Source: Vulcanimicrobiota bacterium
GTDB lineage: Bacteria > Vulcanimicrobiota > Vulcanimicrobiia > Eremiobacterales > Eremiobacteraceae
NCBI GenBank assembly: GCA_013290125.1
Contig: JABCYQ010000013.1
Location: 16,074-80,073, forward strand
DNA length: 64,000 nt
Direction: 5' to 3'
The translations under genes were made by a program, and so were the position numbers. This document shows positions 45,450 to 54,186 of the stretch, in pieces (position 1 is the stretch's first letter; every line of letters begins with the position of its first letter). The notes beneath the pieces were generated by a model. That model was not told the origin of the DNA. It was given only the letters and a program-made list of their open reading frames with translations, and made no database searches.

Positions 45450-45453
45450 TCCG

Positions 45454-47328
45454 GTGATCGCAACGATTTGTCGCCGGGTCGCGCTCCTTACCATCGTCAT
45501 CGCAGTGTCGGTTTGCGGCGTCACGAGCGCGCGAGCGGATCAGCCGCTGACCGCAAACGCGCCATCGCAAGCCACGATCGACGCGGCCGAAGAGCAGGCC
45601 TCGAAGGACTACGCATTGCTGCCGGCGCTGCCCCCGGTGGCGCCCGGAAAACTCAAAACATTTCGCATCATCGCCGAAGTGAAGCCGTGGGTCGTGGCGC
45701 CGGGCATCACCGTCTCGGCTTGGACCTACAACGGAACCGTGCCCGGCCCGACGCTTCACGTCCGCGCAGGCGATCGCGTGCGCGTGATCTTCACCAACCA
45801 CTTGCCCGAACCGACCACGATCCACTTGCACGGAATCGACGTCGCGCCCGATATGGACGGCGTGCCCGGTTTCAGCCAGGTGCCCGTCGCGCCGGGCGAG
45901 ACGTTCACGTACGAGTTCACGGCGACTGATCCGGGCACGTACATCTACCACACGCATTTCGACGATTTCAACCAACTCGATCGCGGCTTGTATGGGGCCG
46001 TCGTCGTGGACGATGCCGCCAAGTCGAAGTACGAACGCGACTACCTGATGCTGCTCTCTTCGTGGCGCGTTTTCAGCGGATCCGAAAACTACTTCAGCAT
46101 CAATGGCAAGAGCTATCCGCTGACCAAGCCGTACCGTGTCCACAGCGGTGACCACGTGCGCATCCGCATCATCAATATAAGCGGCACGGAATTTCACACG
46201 ATGCACGTCCACGGCCACAAGTTCACGCTCGTGGACATCGACGGGCAACCGGTGCCGCTCGCGGCGCAGCAGAAGATGGTCACGGTGCTCGTCGGTCCCG
46301 GCGAGACCCGCGATATCGCGTTCACCGCAGACGCCCAACCCGGCACGTGGATGGTGCATTGTCACGTCGTCGATCACATGATGAACGCCGGCAACGGACC
46401 CGGAGGACTGATCACCGCCATTCAGTACGACTCCGCGCCGGACAAGTTCAGTTCGCTCGCGATGGCCGACATGATGACGCCGTCGCAAGGGGGCGGGGGC
46501 GACGAAGGCAGCGCTGCGCCGGCCGGACCTCCGCTTGCGTTCGGCACGACGCTGCTGCTCGGCACGATCGCTGGCCTCACGATCTTCTTCGGTCTGCCGT
46601 TCGCGGCGATGAAGCGCATCTCCAAAAACGGCATGGCATTCCTGAACGCGATCGCGATCGGCGTGCTGTACTTCTTGTTGTTCGATATCTTGCGCCAGGC
46701 CGGAAGCCCCATCCAGGCCGCGCTGCAGAACATGCGGTTGGGCGCGCCCGCCGCGCCGTTCATCTCGCTTGCAGCGATCTACGTCGGCGGATTGCTCGTG
46801 GGCCTGCTTGGGCTGGTCGGGCTTTCGGCGTGGCTCTTGCGCCGAGCGCGCACGTCCGGGCCCGATGGCGCGATGAGCCCAATGGCGCTTGCGACGGCGA
46901 TCGCGATCGGAATCGGTTCGCACAACTTCAGCGAAGGGCTTGCGATCGGTCAGTCGGCCGCGACGGGCGCGGTCCAGCTCGCCGTCCTGCTGATCATCGG
47001 TTTCGCGCTGCACAACATGACGGAAGGATTCGGCATCGCGGCGCCGCTCGCGGGGACCGGCGCCGCCGGCGTCGGTGCGATAGTGCGGCTCGGATTGATC
47101 GGCGGGGCGCCGACCTTCCTGGGCACGCTCGTCGGCTATAATTTCGTCTCGCCGATACTGAGCATCGTGTTTCTGACGCTCGCCGCCGGCGCGATCATGT
47201 ATGTGATCGGCGAGATGACGAAAGTCGGCGGGAGAATCGGCCATAAAGAAACCGCAGCGGCGGGTCTCTTCGTCGGCTTCGTCGCGGGATTTGCGACGGA
47301 CCTCATCCTCAGCGCCGCCGGCGCCTAA
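45454..47328 (+). CDS. Multicopper oxidase-ZIP metal transporter fusion
   Basis: The start is the GTG at 45454 behind AGGAA, giving 624 residues. A signal peptide (VALLTIVIAVSVCGVTSARA) leads to a two-domain multicopper oxidase (about 60-330). It has all four copper motifs: TIHLHGID, YHTHFDD, HTMHVHGHKF and VHCHVVDHMM. After a Gly/Ala linker, residues about 360-624 form an eight-helix ZIP transporter with both signature metal-site helices: GSHNFSEGLAIG (about 489) and ALHNMTEGFGIA (about 519). The oxidase would lie outside the inner membrane, attached to a divalent-metal permease. With a DtxR-type regulator upstream, iron oxidation linked to iron import or efflux control is the likely role. 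The frame is continuous, with no sign of a sequencing join. Confidence 0.93.
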   Translation: MIATICRRVALLTIVIAVSVCGVTSARADQPLTANAPSQATIDAAEEQASKDYALLPALPPVAPGKLKTFRIIAEVKPWVVAPGITVSAWTYNGTVPGPTLHVRAGDRVRVIFTNHLPEPTTIHLHGIDVAPDMDGVPGFSQVPVAPGETFTYEFTATDPGTYIYHTHFDDFNQLDRGLYGAVVVDDAAKSKYERDYLMLLSSWRVFSGSENYFSINGKSYPLTKPYRVHSGDHVRIRIINISGTEFHTMHVHGHKFTLVDIDGQPVPLAAQQKMVTVLVGPGETRDIAFTADAQPGTWMVHCHVVDHMMNAGNGPGGLITAIQYDSAPDKFSSLAMADMMTPSQGGGGDEGSAAPAGPPLAFGTTLLLGTIAGLTIFFGLPFAAMKRISKNGMAFLNAIAIGVLYFLLFDILRQAGSPIQAALQNMRLGAPAAPFISLAAIYVGGLLVGLLGLVGLSAWLLRRARTSGPDGAMSPMALATAIAIGIGSHNFSEGLAIGQSAATGAVQLAVLLIIGFALHNMTEGFGIAAPLAGTGAAGVGAIVRLGLIGGAPTFLGTLVGYNFVSPILSIVFLTLAAGAIMYVIGEMTKVGGRIGHKETAAAGLFVGFVAGFATDLILSAAGA

Positions 47329-47368
47329 CGATTTCGCGCACCTTCGCCCGGATTCTGAACCCGGATTC

Positions 47369-47393
47369 TGAAGGGGCCGACGCTAGTCGGCCC
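47369..47393. repeat. Left half of a composite family A palindrome
   Basis: GAAGGGGCCGAC-GCTA-GTCGGCCC without the matching right hairpin. It looks like a truncated composite copy. It lies downstream of the oxidase-ZIP gene and may serve as its terminator. Confidence 0.8.
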
Positions 47394-47705
47394 ATACCAT
47401 TTAGCCCCGCCATCACCGGTCTATGTCGATGACCGGGGACGCGGCGGAAAATCGGGATATTCAACTTCCGCCGCTCGACTTCGGCGGCTTTCGCCGCCTC
47501 AGACGCCCCGGCTTTTCGACATCGCCGGTGATGGCGCCATACACTGCGCGACCGACGACGACCGCAAGTCGGGCCCTAAGCGAGGCGTTGAATGAGGAGC
47601 GGAGCCATGGATGGCGAGAGCGACGAAATGAACCGAGCGACGCAGCGAGCTGGATGCGAGCGAAGGAGCGTCCTCGCGGGGGCCTGACTTGCGGGGCCGT
47701 CAGGT

Positions 47706-47724
47706 GGGCAAGCGATGCTTGCCC
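47706..47724. repeat. Family B palindrome
   Basis: GGGCAAGCGATGCTTGCCC followed by TACTAC, identical in core to the copies at 16969 and 60639. It lies 44 bp from the acs stop codon. Confidence 0.85.
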
Positions 47725-47767
47725 TACTACGAAATCGGATATCGAAGGTCGAAGATCGACGGCCGAG

Positions 47768-49747
47768 TTATTCCTCCGGAGGGGCGGTCCGCGCCATCTC
47801 CGCGATCGTCTTCACGACGTTCGCGTCGGCGAGCGTCGTGGTGTCTCCGAGCGGCCGATTCTCCATCACGTCGCGTAGCAGACGCCGCATGATCTTTCCG
47901 GAGCGCGTCTTCGGCAGGTCAGGCGTGAACGTGATGTACTTGGGCCGCGCGAACGCGCCGATCTTTGATGCGACGTGCTTGCGCAATTCGTCCGCCTCAG
48001 CCGGCGAACCGATGCCGCCGCCCTTGAGCGTGACAAATGCCGCAACTGCCTCACCCGTGATCTCGTCCTTTTTGGAGACCACCGCCGCCTCAGCGACGTT
48101 GGGATGGTCGACGAAGGCGCTCTCAACTTCGGTCGTCGAGATGCGATGGCCCGAGACGTTCATCACGTCGTCCACGCGACCTAAGAGCCAGTAGAAGCCA
48201 TCCGCATCGCGCTTGCAACCGTCAGCGGGGAAATAGTAGCCTTGCTTTGCGAAGCGGCTCCAGTAGGTCTTGATGTAGCGATCGTGATCGCCCCACAGCG
48301 TGCGCAGCATCGCGGGCCAGGGCCGCGTGATCACCACGTATCCGCCGCCGCCGAGCGGCACCGACTTGCCCTCGGCATCCACCACATCCGCGAACACTCC
48401 GGGAAACGGCCGCGATGCCGACCCTGGTTTTGTGTCGGTGAGACCGGGCAGCGGCGAGATCATGATCATGCCCGTCTCCGTTTGCCACCACGTGTCGACC
48501 ACCGGGCAGCGATCGCCGCCGATGTAGCGCCGGTACCAAATCCACGCTTCCGGGTTGATCGGCTCGCCCACCGAGCCTAACAATCGCAAAGAAGACAAAT
48601 CGTGCTTTTCGACATACGACGGTCCCCATTTCATGAACGTGCGGATCGCGGTCGGCGCGGTGTAGAGTATCGTCACCTTGTACTTCTCGATGAGCGCCCA
48701 GAAGCGATCCTTATCGGGATAGTCGGGCGTGCCTTCGAAGAGCAAACTCGTGGCGCGGTTCGCAAGCGGACCGTAGACGACGTATGAGTGTCCGGTCACC
48801 CAACCGATGTCGGCCGTACACCAGAAGACGTCGCTCTCTTCGCGCAGGTCGAATACGTTCTTGTGAGTAGACGAGACGCCGGTGAGATAGCCGCCGGTCG
48901 TGTGCATGATGCCCTTGGGCTTCGCCGTCGTTCCGCTCGAATACAGTATGTAGAGCGGATCTTCCGCCGCCATGTGCTCGGGATCGCACTGCGCCGGTTG
49001 ACGGGGGACGATGTCGTGATACCAGACGTCGCGGCCATCCATCCAGGGAATGGGGTCGCCGACGCGCTTGAGCACGATAACGTTGCTGACGCTCGGCGCG
49101 CCCGCGAGCGCATCGTCGACGATTTGCTTGAGCGCGATCTTGCCGCCGCGGCGCCAGCCGAGATCTTGCGTGATCACTGCGACGCACGCTCCGTCGATGA
49201 TGCGGTCGCGAAGACTATCCGCCGAGAAGCCGCCGAACACGACCGAGTGGATCGCGCCGATGCGCGAGCACGCGAGCAGCGCGACGGGAAGCTCCGGCAC
49301 CATGCCCATGTAGATGGCCACGCGATCGCCGCGCTTCACGCCGAGTTCGCGCAAGGCGTTTGCCAAGCGGCACGTCTCGGCGAGAAGATCCGCGTACGTG
49401 ATGCGGCGCTCGTCGCCGGGCTCGCCCTCCCAGAAATACGCGACCTGCGAACCGTGACCGTCTCGGACGTGCCTGTCGAGGCAGTTGAACGACGCGTTGA
49501 TCGTGCCGCCGTCAAACCAGCGCGCGCGTTTTTCACCGGAATCCCAATTCAGCACGCTCGCCCATGGCGCAAACCACTCGAGACGCCGCGCCTCGCCCGC
49601 CCAGAATTCGTCCGAATCCTTGCTCGCGCGGGCGTAGATCTCGGGATCGTTGCAGACGGCCTTGGCCGCGAATTCGGGCGGCGGTGGGAACGTGCGGTTC
49701 TCCGCGAAGAGCGCTTCGATAGCTTGCGGCGGCGAGTCGTCGGGCAT
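47768..49747 (-). CDS. acs: Acetyl-CoA synthetase (acetate-CoA ligase)
   Basis: The start is the ATG at 49747 with GAGGAG six bases upstream, giving 659 residues, the normal Acs length. Adenylate-forming motifs: ILYSSGTTAKPKGIMHTTGG (about 265-284), VDTWWQTETG, GRVDDVMNVSGHR and the acetylatable C-terminal lysine in RSGKIMRRLLR (about 620). It makes acetyl-CoA from acetate, ATP and CoA through an acetyl-AMP intermediate. It is a single gene, divergent from the amidase pair. The Trp in the substrate pocket (WWQTETG) supports acetate over larger acids. Confidence 0.95.
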   Translation of the reverse strand: MPDDSPPQAIEALFAENRTFPPPPEFAAKAVCNDPEIYARASKDSDEFWAGEARRLEWFAPWASVLNWDSGEKRARWFDGGTINASFNCLDRHVRDGHGSQVAYFWEGEPGDERRITYADLLAETCRLANALRELGVKRGDRVAIYMGMVPELPVALLACSRIGAIHSVVFGGFSADSLRDRIIDGACVAVITQDLGWRRGGKIALKQIVDDALAGAPSVSNVIVLKRVGDPIPWMDGRDVWYHDIVPRQPAQCDPEHMAAEDPLYILYSSGTTAKPKGIMHTTGGYLTGVSSTHKNVFDLREESDVFWCTADIGWVTGHSYVVYGPLANRATSLLFEGTPDYPDKDRFWALIEKYKVTILYTAPTAIRTFMKWGPSYVEKHDLSSLRLLGSVGEPINPEAWIWYRRYIGGDRCPVVDTWWQTETGMIMISPLPGLTDTKPGSASRPFPGVFADVVDAEGKSVPLGGGGYVVITRPWPAMLRTLWGDHDRYIKTYWSRFAKQGYYFPADGCKRDADGFYWLLGRVDDVMNVSGHRISTTEVESAFVDHPNVAEAAVVSKKDEITGEAVAAFVTLKGGGIGSPAEADELRKHVASKIGAFARPKYITFTPDLPKTRSGKIMRRLLRDVMENRPLGDTTTLADANVVKTIAEMARTAPPEE

Positions 49748-49900
49748 GATGGCTCCTCGGTCGTCGGGAGGGCGTCGTCGGCTGGCAGGATTGCGAGATG
49801 CGGCCGTTTGCCGCTGCACGCGCGAAACCATGCCGGCGTTCCGCGTCGAAAAAGGAGTCGCGGCGCCGCGCCTAACTCGCCGCGCACGGAGGACACATCT

Positions 49901-50248
49901 GTGCCAACACGCCGCTTTATCATTGTATCTAGTCTCGCCGCGACCGCATTGCTAGCAGGCGGTCTCGCCGCTTCGACGCGCCGACGTTCGGAGATGGTCG
50001 GCGGGTTCGCCGCCGATCCGGCTGAAGCAGCTCCGCCACCTGGACCGTCGGCGACGGCGAAATGCATGGCCAAGCATCTACAATCGTCGTTGCCTGCCGC
50101 GAAACTCGATGACGCGATGACGGCGAAGATCGCCGGCGACATCGACGGATTCTTGGATTCGAGCAAGTCGTTCCGCAATCGCGGCTTGCGCAACAGCGAC
50201 GAACCGGACTTCGTGTTCTCGCCGATCGGAGCATCGAACCATGATTGA
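49901..50248 (+). CDS. Small exported protein coupled to the amidase
   Basis: GTG start at 49901 with GGAGG eight bases upstream; 115 residues. An N-terminal signal or anchor (FIIVSSLAATALLAGGLAAS) follows an RR pair. The mature region has a conserved-looking end (KIAGDIDGFLDSSKSFRNRG, then NSDEPDFVFSP). The stop overlaps the amidase start by eight bases, so the two are translationally coupled. I believe similar small proteins precede amidases in other soil bacteria, but that is memory and not checked here. A role as maturation or partner subunit is inferred. Confidence 0.65.
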   Translation: MPTRRFIIVSSLAATALLAGGLAASTRRRSEMVGGFAADPAEAAPPPGPSATAKCMAKHLQSSLPAAKLDDAMTAKIAGDIDGFLDSSKSFRNRGLRNSDEPDFVFSPIGASNHD

Positions 50249-51638
50249 CAATGCGATGGCATTCGCCGACATCGGCGAATTGGGAGCGGCGATCCGAGCA
50301 AAACGCGTGTCGGCAGTAGAGCTGGCTCAGTTCTTCATCGCGCGGCTCGAGCTCGTCGGGCCGAAGCTGAACAGCGTCGTGACTATCTTGCACGATCGAG
50401 CGTTGGCCGAAGCGAGCGCCGCGGACGCCGATCTTGCGGCCGGTCACGATCGCGGGCCATTGCATGGCATCCCCTATGGCGTGAAAGATTTGCTCGCTGC
50501 GCACGGCGGTCCAACGACCTGGGGCGCGACGCCCTATCGCTCGCAAGTCTTCGACAAGGACGCGACCGTGGTCGCGCGGCTGCATGACGCCGGTGCCGTG
50601 CTCCTCGCGAAGCTCGCCATGATCGAACTCGCAGGCGGTATGGGCTACAATCAAGCGGATGCATCGTTCACCGGACCGTGCAAGACGCCGTGGAACACCG
50701 AGTATTGGAGCGGCGGATCGTCAAGCGGCCCGGGCGCTTGTGTGGGTGCGGGATTGGTGCCGTTTGCGATCGGATCGGAGACCGACGGCTCGATCACGAA
50801 TCCATCATCATATTGCGGCATCACCGGCCTGCGGCCGACGTACGGTCTCGTCAGCCGCCACGGTGCGATGGCGCTCTCGTGGACCATGGACAAACTCGGC
50901 CCGATGTGCAGAAATGCGACCGACGCAGGCATCGTGTTGAACGCGATCAAGGGGCCGGATCCGAACGATGCGACGTCGCTCGCGAATCGGATGACCGCCA
51001 TGGTCATGCCTTCAGGCCCTCTGCGCTTTGCGAAGGTGAAAGGGGCCGAGGACAAGTGCCAGCCGGAAGTGCGGAAGAACTACAATGCCGCGCTGGTTGA
51101 ATTGGCGGCTGGGTCGAATGTCGCAGAGATCACGCTTCCCGATTTTCCGTACAACGACATGGTCGGCATCATCATCGCAGCTGAAGGCGGCGCAGCGTTT
51201 CGCGACATCATCGACGACGGACGGTGCAAGACCCTCGCGGATCCCGACGGCCGAAGGGGCGGCTACTCGAATCTCGTGGCGCCGGCCGTCGATTACGTTG
51301 ACGCGATGCGGCTGCGCGCGCCGATGCGGCAAGCATTCGCGAGCATCTTCGAAGCTGTCGACGTGCTCGTCTCACCGACCTTTTCAACAGTCGCGCCGCC
51401 GATCGCCGTTTCATTCGACAAGTCGTATCCCGGGTTCAGCGACGGTCCACTGATCACGGCGTGTAATCTCGTCGGCATTCCGGCTGTCGCAGCGCCGTCG
51501 GGCTTTGGACTTCACGGGCTCCCGACGAGCGTGATGTTTGTCGGCCCGGCGCTGTCAGAGGCTCGACTGGTGAGCGTGGCTGAAACGCTGCAATCGAAAA
51601 CGGACTGGCACCGCCGCCGCCCCCCGCTCCCGGCGTGA
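50241..51638 (+). CDS. Amidase signature family hydrolase
   Basis: 465 residues with the amidase-signature catalytic triad: Lys in GIPYGVKDLLA (about residue 82) and the cis-Ser and nucleophile Ser in EYWSGGSSSGPGACVGAG (about 155-172), with FAIGSETDGSITNPSSYCG after it. The family hydrolyses carboxamides and includes GatA; absence of GatB/GatC neighbours and the signal-bearing small partner argue against a GatA role. No own signal peptide is evident. The ATG at 50241 overlaps the preceding stop; the ATG at 50253 is also possible. Confidence 0.92.
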   Translation: MIDNAMAFADIGELGAAIRAKRVSAVELAQFFIARLELVGPKLNSVVTILHDRALAEASAADADLAAGHDRGPLHGIPYGVKDLLAAHGGPTTWGATPYRSQVFDKDATVVARLHDAGAVLLAKLAMIELAGGMGYNQADASFTGPCKTPWNTEYWSGGSSSGPGACVGAGLVPFAIGSETDGSITNPSSYCGITGLRPTYGLVSRHGAMALSWTMDKLGPMCRNATDAGIVLNAIKGPDPNDATSLANRMTAMVMPSGPLRFAKVKGAEDKCQPEVRKNYNAALVELAAGSNVAEITLPDFPYNDMVGIIIAAEGGAAFRDIIDDGRCKTLADPDGRRGGYSNLVAPAVDYVDAMRLRAPMRQAFASIFEAVDVLVSPTFSTVAPPIAVSFDKSYPGFSDGPLITACNLVGIPAVAAPSGFGLHGLPTSVMFVGPALSEARLVSVAETLQSKTDWHRRRPPLPA

Positions 51639-51653
51639 TCTGAAACGACCTAA

Positions 51654-51684
51654 TGAAGGGGCCGACATAAAGTCGGCCCCTTCA
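51654..51684. repeat. Palindromic repeat, family A (single hairpin)
   Basis: TGAAGGGGCCGAC and GTCGGCCCCTTCA arms around ATAAA form a near-perfect 13-bp stem just after the amidase gene. Confidence 0.9.
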
Positions 51685-51720
51685 TTTCGGCCGCTTCATT
51701 AGAGAGTCGCCCTTGTAGTA

Positions 51721-51739
51721 GGGCAAGCATCGCTTGCCC
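51721..51739. repeat. Family B palindrome
   Basis: GTAGTA followed by GGGCAAGCATCGCTTGCCC, in the leader of the M48 peptidase gene. It occurs 36 bp after a family A copy. Confidence 0.85.
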
Positions 51740-51752
51740 CGAAGCCCAACGC

Positions 51753-53663
51753 ATGCGTTTCATCGGCTTGCTTCTCATCAGTGCATGCATCTGGACGGCG
51801 ACCTATTGCTCGGCGCCGGCACCGGCGGAGGCGATGAGCACCGCCGCGGAGATCGCGCTTGGCAAACAGCAGAACGCAGAGGTCGACGCGCAGAGCGTGA
51901 TCGTGACCGATCCGTTTCTCACGCAATGGGTCCAGCATACCGGGGCAAATCTCGCGAAGTACCGAGCTCGCACGGACATCGCGTATCAGTTCGAGATCAT
52001 CGACTCGAACGAGATCAACTCGTTCGCGCTGCCCGGCGGTTTCGTGCACGTGGACATGGGGCTGTTGAATTTCGTCTCCGCGGACGATGAGTTGGCGTCC
52101 GTGCTCGGCCACGAGATGGGGCACATCGAGCGGCGGCACGTCACCACGCTGAACCAAAAGGGCAACTTGCTCAGCATCCTCGTTGGCGTCCTTTCCGTGC
52201 TTTCGCCCATCGGCTATGCACTAGGCGGTTACGGCGGCGATCTCGCGTTCGCCAAATTCTCGCGCGAAGACGAATTGCAAGCGGATCAGTACGGCTTGCT
52301 GCTGATGTCGCGGGCCGGATATGATCCGCAGTCCTCTGCCGATACGCTCGCCAAGTTGGGAGCGACTGAAGGCGACGCGGACACGGACAAGTATTTCGAG
52401 GATCACCCGGGGGCGAAGGACCGCGTGTCGCACGTGCTCGGCTATCCCGAGCTGAGCCAGACCAACGAACCGCAGATCCTCGCACAGGCGCTGCACGATT
52501 CGGATGAAGGGCGGTATTCCTACGCCCTCGTGAAGTTGAATCGCGCCCTCGCTCTGACGCCCGCTGACGCACTCGCCGCCGACGGAAAGTCGAAAGCGTT
52601 GACCGCCGTTACGGCCCAGTACCAGAGCGTAGCCGCGAGCGATCGTTCCATCACGCTGCTTGCGGGCGGCGCAGGTGATCCGGCGATCGCCGCCGCGGCT
52701 GCGCAGCTTAGCATCGCCGACAGCATCAACGACGACGATCGCGCGCTGCTCGCGGATCGCGCGGCATCGGGCGGACACGAGATCGAGACGTTCGTCGGCC
52801 AGTTGAACGTCCTCACCGGCGCCGTGCCAAATCTCGGCGAACCAAAAGTGAAGGGCAATAACCTCGATAAGGCCATTGTTGGGCTCAATCGGCTCAATCG
52901 CGATGTCAATGGCACCATCGATCAGACATCGGATGTCATGGGCACCTCGCAAGGACTGATCGAAGACGTCCGCGGAACGCTCGGCGAGCTCGCGTCGCCG
53001 TTGCGCGCCGCCCCATTGGATCCGAAGTATCGCGTGTTCTTGCCGCAATATCCGTCGGCGACCGCGTCGCTCGCGGGCGCTTCCGACGATCTAGCCGACG
53101 CGGTAAATCGCTCTCGCGCCGCGGTTTCTACCGCGGCCGATTCCGTGAAGTCGCTCGCCGATTTCCTTGCCGCCCTGAATCGGCTGGACACGACGTCCGG
53201 CGACATATCGGCGAAAGACATGCCCGCGGTGCAGGCCGCGCTCGACAAAGCGCTGGCGGCATGGGACACCGCAAAATCCATGGCGGACGACGCATCCAAT
53301 CGTATGTACGCCGCGCAATCGCGGCAGCTCGCAGTGCGGATCGATCTGCTCGACCTCGACTCGTCCCAGGCGCGCTTCGATGCGTATCGCAAAGCCCTTG
53401 CGTTTCGATTCCCGGGAATAGCCGAGCCGGATTACGCGACGGCGCAAGCGATGCAGGTGACGGCGGGCGAGCTAGGGCTGGCATCGTGGTTCGCATTTGA
53501 GACGTCATCGACGCCGCAGCGCGTCATCGCTCTAGCGCAAGCAGCCGGGCTCTCATGCGCGGACCTCGCCGTTCGACAGCATCTGTTCGGTGAGTCCATG
53601 GAAGTGGCTGAGGGTTTGCTCCTCCAGGATTACTTGGACGCGCCGCAACCGCTGCACACATAA
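51753..53663 (+). CDS. Exported M48-family metallopeptidase (BepA/YfgC-like)
   Basis: 636 residues with a signal peptide (MRFIGLLLISACIWTATYCS). The zinc motif is HEMGHIERRH (about residues 119-128), with the third ligand in REDELQADQYGLLLM (about 171-185). ALPGGFVHVDMGLL is the usual strand before the HEXXH helix. After residue 250 the protein departs from BepA: a helical region (HDSDEGRYSYALVKLNRALA) is TPR-like, and the last 300 residues are long Ala/Asp-rich helices, possibly coiled coil. BepA-type proteases maintain outer-membrane assembly; a similar role here is inferred. The family-typical part is secure, the C-terminal extension is unrecognised. Confidence 0.88.
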   Translation: MRFIGLLLISACIWTATYCSAPAPAEAMSTAAEIALGKQQNAEVDAQSVIVTDPFLTQWVQHTGANLAKYRARTDIAYQFEIIDSNEINSFALPGGFVHVDMGLLNFVSADDELASVLGHEMGHIERRHVTTLNQKGNLLSILVGVLSVLSPIGYALGGYGGDLAFAKFSREDELQADQYGLLLMSRAGYDPQSSADTLAKLGATEGDADTDKYFEDHPGAKDRVSHVLGYPELSQTNEPQILAQALHDSDEGRYSYALVKLNRALALTPADALAADGKSKALTAVTAQYQSVAASDRSITLLAGGAGDPAIAAAAAQLSIADSINDDDRALLADRAASGGHEIETFVGQLNVLTGAVPNLGEPKVKGNNLDKAIVGLNRLNRDVNGTIDQTSDVMGTSQGLIEDVRGTLGELASPLRAAPLDPKYRVFLPQYPSATASLAGASDDLADAVNRSRAAVSTAADSVKSLADFLAALNRLDTTSGDISAKDMPAVQAALDKALAAWDTAKSMADDASNRMYAAQSRQLAVRIDLLDLDSSQARFDAYRKALAFRFPGIAEPDYATAQAMQVTAGELGLASWFAFETSSTPQRVIALAQAAGLSCADLAVRQHLFGESMEVAEGLLLQDYLDAPQPLHT

Positions 53664-53683
53664 GGCGCTTATACACTCGCAGG

Positions 53684-53712
53684 TTGACATTGTCCCGATG
53701 CTGCGCTAGTAT
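53684..53712 (+). promoter_or_regulatory. Sigma-70-type promoter for the M-box transcript
   Basis: TTGACA at 53684-53689 and TAGTAT at 53707-53712 are separated by 17 bases, a consensus -35 and a near-consensus -10. The M-box aptamer begins about 14 bases downstream, which fits transcription starting just before it. Confidence 0.8.
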
Positions 53713-53725
53713 ATCGTGAGTAGAT

Positions 53726-53884
53726 TCCTCGTTAGGTGAGGCGTCTGCACGAAGACAAGCCGCTGCCCGGAAAGGTCGAGAGACCCCAATGGGCCACCAG
53801 GCACCGCCGAAATAAGGCGGTATCTAAGCCGGCTAAGTCACCTGGACTTTATGTCGTGCAGTGCCAAAACTCAACGCATGAGGA
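53726..53884 (+). promoter_or_regulatory. M-box (ykoK leader) magnesium riboswitch
   Basis: The conserved blocks of the M-box aptamer appear in order: CGTTAGGTGAGGC (from 53730), GCCGCTGCCC (from 53759), GAGAGACCCCAATGGG (about 53778-53793), GGCACCGCCG/CGGCGG-type hairpin AATAAGGCGG, and AGTGCCAAAACTCAACGC (about 53860-53877). The closing P1 helix is TCCTC with GAGGA. M-boxes bind Mg2+ and turn off magnesium transporter genes when Mg2+ is plentiful. The downstream hairpin at 53922 is the likely terminator of the off state. The next large gene is an NRAMP-related transporter, so magnesium is its likely substrate. Confidence 0.93.
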
Positions 53885-53921
53885 GCCGGTCCGATTCTAG
53901 GCCGACCGGCGCAAGCTTCAT

Positions 53922-53956
53922 GACCGTTGGGCGCGAGGAGCGCACGCGGTCTTTTT
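53922..53956 (+). terminator. Intrinsic terminator of the M-box expression platform
   Basis: GACCG..GCGC-GAGGA-GCGC..CGGTC followed by TTTTT. It lies after the aptamer and before the 38-residue ORF, as expected for Mg2+-induced premature termination. An additional hairpin (GCCGGTC..GACCGGC, 53884-53910) lies between. Confidence 0.8.
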
Positions 53957-54042
53957 GTTTGTGGGAAAGGGGGTGAGCACGACCGTGGATGGCAGTGACA
54001 GGACCATATCATCTATCTATACGCCAGAAGGAGTGAAGTGCC

Positions 54043-54159
54043 ATGACCCGTTTTTTCCCATTCGTAACCGCGCGCGCCTTGATCCGCGGTATCGTCCGCG
54101 GCTTCGACGCGGTGTTCACCCGGCGAGTTGCGTTCGTCGACCGGCTCTTCTTGCGCTGA
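54043..54159 (+). CDS. 38-residue basic peptide between M-box and transporter
   Basis: The ATG at 54043 has a strong AGAAGGAG site about 10 bases upstream, better than that of the transporter itself. The product (MTRFFPFVTARALIRGIVRG, then FDAVFTRRVAFVDRLFLR) is rich in Arg and Phe, strongly basic and amphipathic, without a full membrane span. It could be a small transporter partner, or a leader peptide whose translation tunes the transporter 27 bases downstream. No family is recognised. Confidence 0.6.
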   Translation: MTRFFPFVTARALIRGIVRGFDAVFTRRVAFVDRLFLR

Positions 54160-54186
54160 TCCAAACGCGCACGAAAGTCTAGCACC

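Larger units (their letters stand above)
47329..47767. other. Intergenic region with repeat fragments
   Basis: This region lies between convergent genes. It contains half of a composite family A palindrome (47369-47393) and a family B palindrome (47706-47724). The rest has short frames without motifs or good starts, and I see no gene in it. Confidence 0.6.

Noticed and set aside
45427..47244. A 605-codon open frame on the minus strand, opposite the oxidase-ZIP gene
   Set aside because: Its product is a low-complexity Arg/Asp/Glu/His-rich string with no domain, while the plus strand encodes clear copper and ZIP motifs. It is the usual antisense shadow of high-GC codon bias.
47540..47700. Apparent coding frame running into the acs 3' end
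   Set aside because: Composition is low-complexity and the frame depends on antisense acs sequence; no start site or motif.
48788..50248. A 486-codon open frame on the plus strand
   Set aside because: Only the last 115 codons (from the GTG at 49901) have a ribosome-binding site and protein-like composition. The rest is antisense to acs.
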